64,000 nucleotides of DNA from Gammaproteobacteria bacterium (lineage in GTDB: Bacteria > Pseudomonadota > Gammaproteobacteria > Burkholderiales > Nitrosomonadaceae), in assembly GCA_015709615.1 (NCBI GenBank), contig CP054179.1:1922001-1986000 (forward strand), read 5' to 3'. Both the position numbers and the translations under genes were made by a program. This document shows positions 9,239 to 17,125 of the stretch, piece after piece; within the stretch, counting starts at the first letter, position 1; the number at the start of each line of letters is the position of its first letter. The notes below the pieces were generated by a model, which saw only the letters and a program-made list of their open reading frames with translations, did not search any database and was not told where the DNA came from.

Positions 9239-10336
9239 ATGAAAAAAACCGCCTGGATATTTACCGCCGCCGCTCTGGCCGTGACTGTGTATCTCTGCTT
9301 TTGGCCGGTACCGGTCGAGCCGGTGAGCTGGCAAGCACCCGCTGCGCCGGGATACACCGGCCCGCACACAGCGAATAACCGGCTCGCGGATATTCAACTA
9401 ATCGCACTGCATGGCGAAACCGGGCCGGAGCATATGGCGCTGGCGCGCGATGGCAAGCTGTATGCCGCAATGGCGAGCGGCAATATCGTGCGCATGAACC
9501 CCGGCGGTACGGCGCAGGAAGTGTTCGTCAACACTGGCGGGCGCGTGCTGGGCTTCGACTTCGATGCTGACGGCAACCTGATCGCAGCCGACGCCATGAA
9601 AGGATTGTTGTCGATCGGGCCGGATCGCGCCATTCGCGTTCTGGCCAATGCCGTCAATGGCGATCCGATCCGTTACGCCAATGCGGTCGTGGTCGCGGCA
9701 AACGGCAAAATCTACTTCACCGATGCTTCAACCCGGTTTGCGCCGAAAGAATGGGGCGGCACTTTCGCAGCCAGTATTCTCGACATCATGGAACAATCCT
9801 CGACCGGACGTGTTCTCGAGTACGATCCCGCCCACAAAACGGTGCGCATCGTCGCCCAAGGATTGAGTTTTGCTAACGGCATCGCGCTGTCGCAAAATGA
9901 ACAAACTCTGTTTGTCAGCGAAACAGGCCGCTATCGCGTGTGGAAAATCGCTGCCAACGCGGATAATCTCGATGTCACGCAAGGCTCGCCACAAGCCGCC
10001 GTGCTGCTCGACAATCTGCCCGGCTACCCGGATAACCTCATGCGCGGCCTCGACGGCAAGATCTGGCTCGGCTTCGCCAAGCCGCGCAACCCGATCATCG
10101 ATGCCATGAGCGATAAACCATTTTTGCGTCAAGTCACGCTGCGTCTACCGCGAGCATTATGGCCGGTGCCCAAGGCCTACGGTCATGTGATCGCATTTAA
10201 CGAAGAAGGAAAAGTGCTCGACGATTTACAAGATCCCACGGGCGCTTACCCGGAAACCACCGCCGTGACCGAAACGCGCGACCAGTTGTACATCCAAAGC
10301 CTGCATGCAAAAGAACTCGGCTGGCTGGCGCGTTGA
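9239..10336 (+). CDS. SMP-30/strictosidine-synthase-like six-bladed propeller protein, membrane anchored
   Basis: A 365-residue protein. Residues ~4-24 are a hydrophobic anchor or signal (TAWIFTAAALAVTVYLCFW). The rest reads as a calcium-dependent beta-propeller of the strictosidine synthase-like/APMAP/SMP-30 superfamily, with motifs such as DADGNLIAAD, KIYFTDASTRF, GLSFANGIALS and LFVSETGRYRVWKI. Enzymes of this fold are lactonases or arylesterases, and the product is expected in the periplasm or at the inner-membrane surface. The gene stands alone between two divergently oriented genes. Ligand residues are plausible, but a specific substrate cannot be assigned. Confidence 0.78.
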   Translation: MKKTAWIFTAAALAVTVYLCFWPVPVEPVSWQAPAAPGYTGPHTANNRLADIQLIALHGETGPEHMALARDGKLYAAMASGNIVRMNPGGTAQEVFVNTGGRVLGFDFDADGNLIAADAMKGLLSIGPDRAIRVLANAVNGDPIRYANAVVVAANGKIYFTDASTRFAPKEWGGTFAASILDIMEQSSTGRVLEYDPAHKTVRIVAQGLSFANGIALSQNEQTLFVSETGRYRVWKIAANADNLDVTQGSPQAAVLLDNLPGYPDNLMRGLDGKIWLGFAKPRNPIIDAMSDKPFLRQVTLRLPRALWPVPKAYGHVIAFNEEGKVLDDLQDPTGAYPETTAVTETRDQLYIQSLHAKELGWLAR

Positions 10337-10352
10337 ATCGGTGAAACCCGAA

Positions 10353-10892
10353 CTAGCGGCACAAAACGTAGCGCCGGTATTCGCAATTCCCCACATGCAG
10401 ATCCCGCAATTGCGAATCCGCAATGCCACCTTCAAAATAGGAAATAAATACACGCAGCGTTTCTTCATGGGCGACGACCAGCAACGCTTCATCCGGCTGC
10501 GTTTTTAACCAATCGATAAAGCGCAACACGCGCTGCTTGTGATCGAGCAACGACTCGCCGCCGTTAACGCGCGCCCGCAACGGATCGTGGCTGATCGCGG
10601 CAAAATAGTCCGCCACAGGCTGGCTCTCGAACCCTGAGCGGATGTCGGCCAAATCGGCATGCACCTCGATCGGCACAGCGTGATACTGGTTTACGATCTC
10701 CGCCGTTTGGCGCGTGCGCGGCAACGGTGAAACAAGGATGCGCTCAAACACCGCACCCCGCAGGCCGTGCGCCGCCGATTGCGCTTGCGCGATGCCGGTT
10801 TCCGTTAAATACACATTCCTGCCGGGATCGTCGTTACACAAACCCAGGTCGTTGTAATTCGTGCGCCCGTGGCGCATGCAGTAAAAATCCAT
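10353..10892 (-). CDS. Histidine phosphatase family protein (phosphoglycerate mutase-like)
   Basis: A 179-residue enzyme of the branch-1 histidine phosphatase superfamily. It has the phosphorylated His in CMRHGRTNYN, the second Arg in SPLPRTRQTAEI, the catalytic Glu in GGESLLDH and the second His in VVAHEETLR. The family includes SixA, CobC and broad-specificity phosphatases, and the substrate cannot be read from sequence. I start at ATG 10892 because AGGA lies 8 nt upstream. The ATG at 10901 would leave only 3 nt. It converges with the SMP-30-like gene with 16 bp between stops. Confidence 0.83.
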   Translation of the reverse strand: MDFYCMRHGRTNYNDLGLCNDDPGRNVYLTETGIAQAQSAAHGLRGAVFERILVSPLPRTRQTAEIVNQYHAVPIEVHADLADIRSGFESQPVADYFAAISHDPLRARVNGGESLLDHKQRVLRFIDWLKTQPDEALLVVAHEETLRVFISYFEGGIADSQLRDLHVGNCEYRRYVLCR

Positions 10893-11082
10893 GATATTCA
10901 TCCTAAATTAGCAGCTTCTGATCCGAAACCTTCAAATAGCGCCTGGTTCCTAAACGCAACAAAATAGTATTCAAACATTATTTCTTGAATAAGCATTATT
11001 ATTTTCCGATATTCCCAGTGTGCATTGACACATCCACCTATCGATCGTATATTTCACAGCACTATTAAGAATACGATTAATC

Positions 11083-11331
11083 ATGATTACAGCCAACGAT
11101 CTAAAAACCAAAGGGATCGCCTGCGTGGAAGAGAGTCTGACGGATAAAACGGAAGACATCATCACCGTGCGCGGCAAAGAGTGCTATGTCGTAATGAAAA
11201 TCGAGCAATACCATTATTTGCGGGAAATGGAACTGGAAGCCGCGCTACACGAAGCGCGGCAGGACATGGCAAGCGGCCAATTCAGTAAGGATACGGTCGA
11301 TCAGCACGTCGATGATATTTTCAACAAATGA
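11083..11331 (+). CDS. Phd/YefM-type antitoxin
   Basis: An 82-residue protein with the N-terminal DNA-binding/dimer fold of Phd/YefM antitoxins (MITANDLKTKG, then ITVRGKECYVVMKIEQYHYLRE) and a charged, probably disordered C-terminus (EARQDMASGQFSKDTVDQHVDDIF) that would cover the toxin. Its last four bases overlap the toxin start (ATGA), the usual arrangement in type II toxin-antitoxin operons. Such operons are normally autorepressed. The AT-rich 180 bp upstream is the likely promoter/operator region, but I could not pick out a clear operator. Confidence 0.85.
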   Translation: MITANDLKTKGIACVEESLTDKTEDIITVRGKECYVVMKIEQYHYLREMELEAALHEARQDMASGQFSKDTVDQHVDDIFNK

Positions 11332-11612
11332 GCTATACGCTCATTTTCACCGATAGCTACAAAAAGCGCGCGCGCCGCTTCGCGCAAAAACACCCGGAAT
11401 TAAAAGAACCCTACCGCAAGGTGCTGGAACTACTCAGCCATAACCCTTTTCACCCTTCGCTGAGAATCCATGCACTTTCAGGCAAATTGACCGGATTGCA
11501 TTCGGTATCGATCAATCTCAGTTACCGCATCACGCTGGAAATCATAATCACCGAGAAGGAAATTATTCTGGTCAATGTGGGAAATCATGAGGAAGTGTAT
11601 CGGGTGGGATAA
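11328..11612 (+). CDS. RelE/YafQ-type mRNA interferase toxin
   Basis: A 94-residue basic protein with the RelE/ParE fold signature: TLIFTDSYKKRARRFAQKHPELKEPYRKVLELLSHNPFHPSLRIHAL (given here only as the region, residues 4-50), then SINLSYRITLEI and VNVGNHEEVY. The order of a long N-terminal helix pair, a strand with L(S/T)G, and a C-terminal YR is typical of YafQ/RelE ribosome-dependent mRNases rather than gyrase-poisoning ParE, but that is inference. It is translationally coupled to the antitoxin gene. Confidence 0.8.
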   Translation: MSYTLIFTDSYKKRARRFAQKHPELKEPYRKVLELLSHNPFHPSLRIHALSGKLTGLHSVSINLSYRITLEIIITEKEIILVNVGNHEEVYRVG

Positions 11613-11658
11613 AAACTCTGCTTTGCTCCGGCACTGATGTATCGCGGCAACCCTTTGC

Positions 11659-11988
11659 TTATTGCTTACCATCCTTTTTGTTATAAATGGCTACTCCAAT
11701 CCGGTCGATATGCGCGACCAGATCGGTGTTTTCCAGTTGGTAATACTGCGACAAATCGACGGTATACGGCAGCATCAAATCGTCGATCTGGTCTTCGATC
11801 TGCATGAACTCGGTGAACGAAATTTCATCGCCTTTGATGGTCAAGTCGATATCGGAACCGGCGCGGAAATTTCCTTTGGCGCGTGAACCGTAGATCAACA
11901 CCGAATCGATAGCGTCGTGCTGCGCAAACACAGTGTTGAGTTTTTCCAGTGTCGCAGGCGATAAGCCGAATGGCCACTCACCGGTCAT
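11659..11988 (-). CDS. MNT-family minimal nucleotidyltransferase (MntA-like)
   Basis: A 109-residue minimal nucleotidyltransferase with the pol-beta motif GSRAKGNFRAGSDIDL, giving the metal-binding Asp-x-Asp, and a third acidic residue in PYTVDLSQ. In HEPN-MNT pairs the MNT protein neutralises the HEPN RNase by transferring AMP to it. The gene lies directly downstream of the HEPN-like gene with a 4-bp overlap, so the two form one operon. Confidence 0.83.
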   Translation of the reverse strand: MTGEWPFGLSPATLEKLNTVFAQHDAIDSVLIYGSRAKGNFRAGSDIDLTIKGDEISFTEFMQIEDQIDDLMLPYTVDLSQYYQLENTDLVAHIDRIGVAIYNKKDGKQ

Positions 11989-12398
11989 GGCCGGTATTTT
12001 TCCATTTCCGTTTTCAGCGCAACGAACAGCGGGTAGTAATCGCGAATGATCACCTCCACCAACCGTTCGGCGGTACGCTCATCGTACGTATGCGACGAGA
12101 TATTGCGGCTCTGAATCATCGCCATCCACAGCTCGCCGTCGCCGATCAACTCAACTTTGAATGCTTCCCGCGTGGCATCCTTTGAGCCTTTGATGTTTTG
12201 ATTGCCCTGATCCTGCAAAAAATCCTTCAACATATTCCAGGCTAATTCATGCGTGAACTCGAATGCCTGAATCACCCCTTGCTTTTCCAACGAAGTAAGT
12301 GCGCGCTGCGAACTGAGTTCGACCGCGCCTTGCAGTTGCAATAAGGCTTTCTGGTAACTGGCAAAACGTTGCTGCCAGCGGATGTCGGGGTTGGTCAT
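11985..12398 (-). CDS. HEPN-type nucleotidyltransferase-associated protein (HI0074/HepT-like)
   Basis: A 137-residue all-helical protein of the HI0074/HEPN type: FEFTHELAWNMLKDFLQDQG is the central helix and RNISSHTY gives the Arg-Asn-x3-His of HEPN ribonucleases. HEPN/MNT modules act as toxin-antitoxin pairs (type VII in the HepT/MntA case) in which the HEPN protein is the RNase. The preserved Arg and His suggest an active toxin, but the older HI0073/HI0074 literature calls this the substrate-binding partner, so the role stays open. Confidence 0.8.
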   Translation of the reverse strand: MTNPDIRWQQRFASYQKALLQLQGAVELSSQRALTSLEKQGVIQAFEFTHELAWNMLKDFLQDQGNQNIKGSKDATREAFKVELIGDGELWMAMIQSRNISSHTYDERTAERLVEVIIRDYYPLFVALKTEMEKYRP

Positions 12399-12519
12399 TT
12401 TGCTTTTATGTGCGAATTAAGAAAAACTTCAACCGTCATTATCATGGTATGGCCCTCACTCCATGATTGTTATTGATGAGTCATAATTAAGCTTATCAAA
12501 TAAATCCGAAAATTCAAGC

Positions 12520-13491
12520 TCAAGGCCTAAAAGGGATAGTAGATGCTCTTATCTTATCCACAAGCAAGTGATGACTAGTTAAGCGAAACATACGGCGGAA
12601 TGACTGTACTGATAATTCAGATGATATAGTTGGCCCCAGTAGGATACGGTCCGTTAGATCTGCGATATTAAAATCTGGTAGTAAATCAGAAGCTTTACTA
12701 AATTCAGAAAGCCTTAACTTTAATTTGGGATGCACACCCTGAGAAGTGATCGAATAACTTAAAAATGAAGAAAAAATAAATTTTGGATCGCGTTCTTTCA
12801 CATATACAAGTCGCCACTCTTGTTCTTCTGAAAAACCCTTATGCTTCGTGAACAAGGAAAACATTAAAAGTCTCTCAAACCAGATTTGAGCCATAAACTC
12901 AAAGACCTTTTGGGATTTTGGAAGCATATTTATTAAATGGGTCAAATCCTTTATTTTATTTTCTATCCAAGAAATCCTCTCGTTTTGAGTAGCATAGTGA
13001 ACTCTACCAATCGAAAGTGGAATATCTTCAATCGCATTCGTATTAATTTTTGAAGTATCAATCACCAGAGCAGCACCGCTTCCAACTTCACCGTATCCAC
13101 GCCACATTGAGAGAAGTCCGTCTGCATCATTGGGATCATGCTCAGAAAAACACAGGATGTAGGTATCGATAGCATGATCATTGGCGAATCTATGAAATAT
13201 TTTATCGAAAGCTTGTATAAGAGTGCTGTGTATTGCAGTTGATCCACAAGCATTCGCAATTAATCGACTTGTTCGAAAGCTATCAGCTCCTGCATTCATA
13301 CCAAATCGAAGTTCTTCCCAATCATTCATAAACAACGGATTAGAAAGCCAGAGCTCATTACTGTTGATGATCTTTTCAATCGTCGATATTGAAGTATAGT
13401 GAGCAAGAAGCGGCCTTTGATCCGGATAATCTTTGGAATTATCGTAATCATCCCATAAGGTTTTTCTTATTAAATCATCATTTTCTTCCAA
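12520..13491 (-). CDS. DUF2971 domain protein
   Basis: A 323-residue protein recognised by its N-terminal LAHYTSISTIEKIINSNELWLSNPLFMND, shown here in part as HYTSISTIEKI and LSNPLFMND, which is the hallmark of DUF2971. Other family-like parts are YILCFSEHDPNDADGLLSMWRGYG and EEQEWRLVYV. The biochemical function of the family is not established. The HYT...R arrangement is reminiscent of ADP-ribosyltransferase-like folds, which I offer only as a possibility. The gene is visibly richer in A+T than its neighbours and sits beside two toxin-antitoxin pairs, which suggests horizontal arrival and perhaps a defence role. Confidence 0.75.
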   Translation of the reverse strand: MEENDDLIRKTLWDDYDNSKDYPDQRPLLAHYTSISTIEKIINSNELWLSNPLFMNDWEELRFGMNAGADSFRTSRLIANACGSTAIHSTLIQAFDKIFHRFANDHAIDTYILCFSEHDPNDADGLLSMWRGYGEVGSGAALVIDTSKINTNAIEDIPLSIGRVHYATQNERISWIENKIKDLTHLINMLPKSQKVFEFMAQIWFERLLMFSLFTKHKGFSEEQEWRLVYVKERDPKFIFSSFLSYSITSQGVHPKLKLRLSEFSKASDLLPDFNIADLTDRILLGPTISSELSVQSFRRMFRLTSHHLLVDKIRASTIPFRP

Positions 13492-13571
13492 AAATCACCT
13501 CGTGTTATTCATCGAGAACTATTCTAGCCTGCCAATTAAATCACTACCGATACTAAGACAGTCACTTATCA

Positions 13572-14795
13572 TTAACCCGCCTTCCCATCCACTCTCGCAT
13601 GCCAGTAAATCGGCGCAAACTTAACCGCCCATAATCCAAAGCAACTCAACCAAACGAGCGCCGCCAGCACGTAGAACATCGGCGCAACCGCCGGGATGAG
13701 GTCGGCCAGAATGCGGATTGCGGCGGTTGCTTGGAAGCCCAGGAACAGCAGCCAGGTGAAGCGGTCGAGTTCCAGTGGCCGTCCGGAGTGGCCGAGGGTG
13801 ACGCGCGACGCCATGGCGAGGATCATGCCGGAGAAGAAGCCGATGCCAAGTGCGTGCAACGGGGCGAGGCCCAAGATCAAATTGCCGGAGGCTAAATACA
13901 CCAAACTCTGCACGGCGTAGAGCACCATAGCCACGCCGAACCAAGCGAATGAGATGTGCAACACTGCCAGCAGGCTCACTTGAAAGCTGCGTTGCAATTG
14001 CCAGCGGTAGGATAAATACAGCGCGCAACCGGCCAGCGGGAAGTCGGCGAGCCACAGATAGCCGGTCAGTTCAAAGCATTGCAGCAAACCGTGCGCGGCG
14101 ATGCAGGCAAGCATCAGCCACAGCATCCAGAACGGCCGCACCATGTCGTAATTTTCCAGCACGCGGCTGGAGAAGAACGGAATCATACGGTGCGACACGG
14201 TCAGCACGATCGGCAGCAGGAAAAACCACAAGCCTGCAACGCGCGCGCAATCGAGCGCCAGCACGGCACCGGTCACCAGCCACACCAAATAGGCCAGCAT
14301 ACCGAGCCAGCCCATCACCAGCGCGACACTGGTAACGCGGGCGTGACGCTTGTCCTCTGCTGGTGCAGTCAGCAGAATGCGCAACAACACGTACAGTGCG
14401 ATGCCCCAGCCGCTCAGCATCAATTCCACACCGGTAATGCTGATCGCTTTGTGCGTCAGTAAACCGGCATAAAACAGCACTACGCCGCCTGCCATCAGCA
14501 AGCAGGTCGTGACATATTCCTGCGGCTTCACTTTTTCACCGTTCATCCAGTTCGGGTATGTGGTGAACAGAAAACCGAAAATAAAAAACGGGAAAAAACC
14601 GTACATCATCAAAAACGCATGCGCCCAGGTCGGTGCGACGCTCCAACCGGTCATCGAACCGGCGATGCCGTAGCGCCCGGTCAGATCGAAGATCCACCAC
14701 AACACGGTCAGCACGCCTTGCAGCGCGCCGGCCAGAAACAGGCTGCGGTGCGGCGCAGCGGAAAGATGATCGCGGACAGTCGACAACATATTCAT
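13572..14795 (-). CDS. nnrS: NnrS family membrane protein
   Basis: A 407-residue integral membrane protein with about twelve hydrophobic segments and the NnrS hallmarks: the HAFLMMYGFFPFFIFGFLF region near residue 60, RMIPFF in the middle and HALGIGFFSGMILAMASRVTLGH-type sequence near residue 310 (quoted here only in part). NnrS is a haem- and copper-containing protein linked to nitric oxide and nitrosative stress in denitrifiers and ammonia oxidisers. A 14-bp perfect palindrome lies just upstream of its ribosome site and may be an operator. GAGGAA precedes the start. Confidence 0.9.
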   Translation of the reverse strand: MNMLSTVRDHLSAAPHRSLFLAGALQGVLTVLWWIFDLTGRYGIAGSMTGWSVAPTWAHAFLMMYGFFPFFIFGFLFTTYPNWMNGEKVKPQEYVTTCLLMAGGVVLFYAGLLTHKAISITGVELMLSGWGIALYVLLRILLTAPAEDKRHARVTSVALVMGWLGMLAYLVWLVTGAVLALDCARVAGLWFFLLPIVLTVSHRMIPFFSSRVLENYDMVRPFWMLWLMLACIAAHGLLQCFELTGYLWLADFPLAGCALYLSYRWQLQRSFQVSLLAVLHISFAWFGVAMVLYAVQSLVYLASGNLILGLAPLHALGIGFFSGMILAMASRVTLGHSGRPLELDRFTWLLFLGFQATAAIRILADLIPAVAPMFYVLAALVWLSCFGLWAVKFAPIYWHARVDGKAG

Positions 14796-14806
14796 TCGGA
14801 TTCCTC

Positions 14807-14820
14807 GTAAAACGTTTTAC
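14807..14820. promoter_or_regulatory. Perfect 14-bp palindrome upstream of nnrS
   Basis: GTAAAACGTTTTAC is its own reverse complement. It lies 12 bp before the nnrS start codon, immediately 5' of the GAGGAA ribosome site, in the divergent region between nnrS and the PHP phosphatase gene. The position would suit a repressor site. It does not match the FNR/NNR box (TTGAT-N4-ATCAA). Confidence 0.4.
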
Positions 14821-14921
14821 TTTCATGGCACTAACAAGATTTTTCATCGTCCGGCACGATAATTTCTCTTCAATGCGGTTATTTGTTATGATGCGTGTCC
14901 CGCTTCGCGCAACGGATTTTC

Positions 14922-15782
14922 ATGCTCAATATTGATTTACATTGTCATTCTTCAATTTCTGACGGTTTACTGACACCGGCACAACTGGTTGAGCGCGCTG
15001 CCGAACGCGGCGTGGAAATTCTCGCATTAACCGATCACGATGATATCGCAGGCCTGGCGGAAGCGCGCAGGGCTGCTGAAGCGAAAAGTATCACATTTAT
15101 AAACGGCGTGGAAATATCCGTCAGTTGGCGCGGTCGTACCTTGCATATCGTCGGGCTGGGCATCGATCCCGATTACGCCCCGCTGGCCGAGGGTTTGGCG
15201 GTGGTGCGCGCCGGCCGTGCGCAACGCGCCCGCAACATCGCCGCAGAACTGGAAAAAATCGGTATTCAAGGCAGCCTGGAAGGCGCTTACACTTTTGTCG
15301 GCGTGCGCAGTCTGATCGGCCGCACGCACTTTGCTCGTTTTCTGGTGGAGCAAGGTTATGCCAAGGACGTCAAATCGGTGTTCAAGAAATATCTGGTCAA
15401 AGGCAAACCAGGTTACACCCCGCACGAATGGGCGCCGCTCAGCGACGCGTTGAGCTGGATTCGCGGCAGCGGCGGACATGCGGTCATCGCCCACCCCGGG
15501 CGTTACGATCTGGGTAAAAACGTGCTGAACGATCTGCTTGACGAATTTTGCGCACTCGGCGGTTCGGCGCTCGAAGTGGTGACGTCGAGCCACACGCCGG
15601 AGCAAATGCAGCTTTTCGCGCAGCACGCTAATAGCAGGAATTTGCTGGTTTCCTGCGGCTCGGATTTTCATGGGCCGGGCGAAAGCCATTTTGATCTCGG
15701 GCAACTGCCGGAATTTCCGCTCGGCTGTACCCCTGTCTGGCAGCATTGGAAAAACACCGTCAACGCCGAACTGATCGATTGA
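14922..15782 (+). CDS. rnm: PHP-domain 3',5'-nucleotide phosphatase/RNase AM (YciV/TrpH)
   Basis: A 286-residue PHP-fold metal-dependent phosphoesterase. It shows the four PHP metal motifs: DLHCHSSISDG near the start, LTDHDDIAG, INGVEISV and the C-terminal IAHPGRY and CGSDFHGPG. E. coli RNase AM (YciV) removes 5' nucleotides in rRNA maturation and hydrolyses 3',5'-nucleoside bisphosphates. The start is ATG 14922 (MLNIDLHCH), the standard N-terminus of the family. An upstream in-frame start at 14895 would add residues not expected there. It heads a run of same-strand genes through yciO, an M50 peptidase, trpS and scpAB, the neighbourhood seen in many betaproteobacteria. Confidence 0.88.
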   Translation: MLNIDLHCHSSISDGLLTPAQLVERAAERGVEILALTDHDDIAGLAEARRAAEAKSITFINGVEISVSWRGRTLHIVGLGIDPDYAPLAEGLAVVRAGRAQRARNIAAELEKIGIQGSLEGAYTFVGVRSLIGRTHFARFLVEQGYAKDVKSVFKKYLVKGKPGYTPHEWAPLSDALSWIRGSGGHAVIAHPGRYDLGKNVLNDLLDEFCALGGSALEVVTSSHTPEQMQLFAQHANSRNLLVSCGSDFHGPGESHFDLGQLPEFPLGCTPVWQHWKNTVNAELID

Positions 15783-15808
15783 CACGCTGATTTCCGACGA
15801 TTTCCGCC

Positions 15809-16441
15809 GTGGCGCAATTTTTTTCCATCCACACCGACACCCCGAATATTCGCCTGATCCGGCAGGCCGTCGCCATCGTGCGCAGCGGCGGCATTATCGT
15901 GTACCCGACCGATTCGTGCTATGCGTTGGGCTGCCATATTGGCGATAAAGATGCGATGACGCGCATCCGCGCCATCCGGCAAGTGGACGAGCGCCATCAT
16001 TTCACGCTGGTATGCCGCAATCTGGCGGAAATCGCCACTTACGCCAAGGTCGATAACAGCCAGTACCGTTTGCTGAAAGCGACAACGCCCGGCAGCTATA
16101 CGTTTATTTTGCAGGCGACACGCGAAGTGCCGCGGCGCTTGCAGCACCCGAAACGCAGCACCATCGGTTTGCGCATTCCCGGTCATCCGGTGGTTCAGGC
16201 GTTGCTGGAAGAACTTGATGAACCGCTGCTCAGCTCTACCTTGCTATTGCCGGGAGACGAATTTCCGCTGAACGATGCGGAAGAAATCCGCGAACGCTTG
16301 GAACATCAGGTGGAATTGGTCATGGACGCCGGTTCCTGCGGCATCGACATGACTACCGTGATCGACTTGACCACCGATGTGCCCGCACTGGTGCGGCCAG
16401 GCAGAGGCGATCTCGAACCGTTTGGAATCGATCATGGATGA
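15809..16441 (+). CDS. yciO: YciO/Sua5/YrdC-family protein
   Basis: A 210-residue YrdC-fold protein with VYPTDSCYALGC near residue 32, which corresponds to the nucleotide/threonine-binding motif, and KRSTIGLRIPGHP in the middle. The related TsaC/Sua5 make threonylcarbamoyl-AMP for the t6A37 modification of tRNA. YciO is a paralogue with the same fold whose own role is less clear. The start is GTG 15809. The stop codon overlaps the first codons of the next gene by 8 bp, indicating translational coupling. Confidence 0.83.
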   Translation: MAQFFSIHTDTPNIRLIRQAVAIVRSGGIIVYPTDSCYALGCHIGDKDAMTRIRAIRQVDERHHFTLVCRNLAEIATYAKVDNSQYRLLKATTPGSYTFILQATREVPRRLQHPKRSTIGLRIPGHPVVQALLEELDEPLLSSTLLLPGDEFPLNDAEEIRERLEHQVELVMDAGSCGIDMTTVIDLTTDVPALVRPGRGDLEPFGIDHG

Positions 16442-17099
16442 AATCATTCAAGGCATTGCCATTTACGCGTTACCGGTGATTTTTGCCATCACCATGCACG
16501 AAGCGGCGCACGGCTATGTCGCCAAGCAATTCGGCGATCTCACCGCTTACAGCGCCGGCCGCATCAGCCTCAATCCGGCGCGGCATATCGATCCTGTCGG
16601 CACGATCCTGGTACCGCTATCGCTGTTTGTTCTGAGCAAACTGACCGTCGGCGCGGGATTCCTGTTCGGCTGGGCCAAACCGGTGCCGGTCAATTTCGCC
16701 AATCTGCGCCACCCGAAACGCGACATGCTGTGGGTCGCTGCTGCCGGACCCGGTGCCAATCTGCTGATGGCGATTTTTTGGGCGTTGATGATCAAACTGG
16801 CCATTGCCATGCCGGGAAGCAGCCTCGCCAAACCATTGGCGCTGATGGGGATCGCCGGAATCGAGATCAATGTCGTTCTGATGGTACTCAATTTGCTGCC
16901 ATTGCCGCCGCTGGATGGCGGCCGCATGACCATGAGTTTGCTGCCCCATCGTTGGGCATACCAATTTTCACAGATTGAGCCTTACGGCTTCATGATATTG
17001 CTGGTATTGTTATTCAGCGGTATTTTGAGTACCGTGATCGGGCCGGTTATTCTGTGGGTTAAAATTATCATTGTGTCGATTTTCGGGTTATACATCTAA
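16434..17099 (+). CDS. Site-2 protease family (M50) membrane metallopeptidase
   Basis: A 221-residue intramembrane peptidase of the M50B family. The zinc motif HEAAH is in the first transmembrane segment (FAITMHEAAHGYVA), and the second metal motif is LNLLPLPPLDGGRM (Asp in LDGG). Six hydrophobic segments are visible. The small forms of the family found next to trpS/scpA are common in proteobacteria, and their substrates are largely unknown. ATG 16434 overlaps the end of yciO. A longer frame begins upstream inside yciO but lacks support. Confidence 0.86.
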   Translation: MDEIIQGIAIYALPVIFAITMHEAAHGYVAKQFGDLTAYSAGRISLNPARHIDPVGTILVPLSLFVLSKLTVGAGFLFGWAKPVPVNFANLRHPKRDMLWVAAAGPGANLLMAIFWALMIKLAIAMPGSSLAKPLALMGIAGIEINVVLMVLNLLPLPPLDGGRMTMSLLPHRWAYQFSQIEPYGFMILLVLLFSGILSTVIGPVILWVKIIIVSIFGLYI

Positions 17100-17125
17100 C
17101 AACCTCTTACATTTGGAACATCAAC

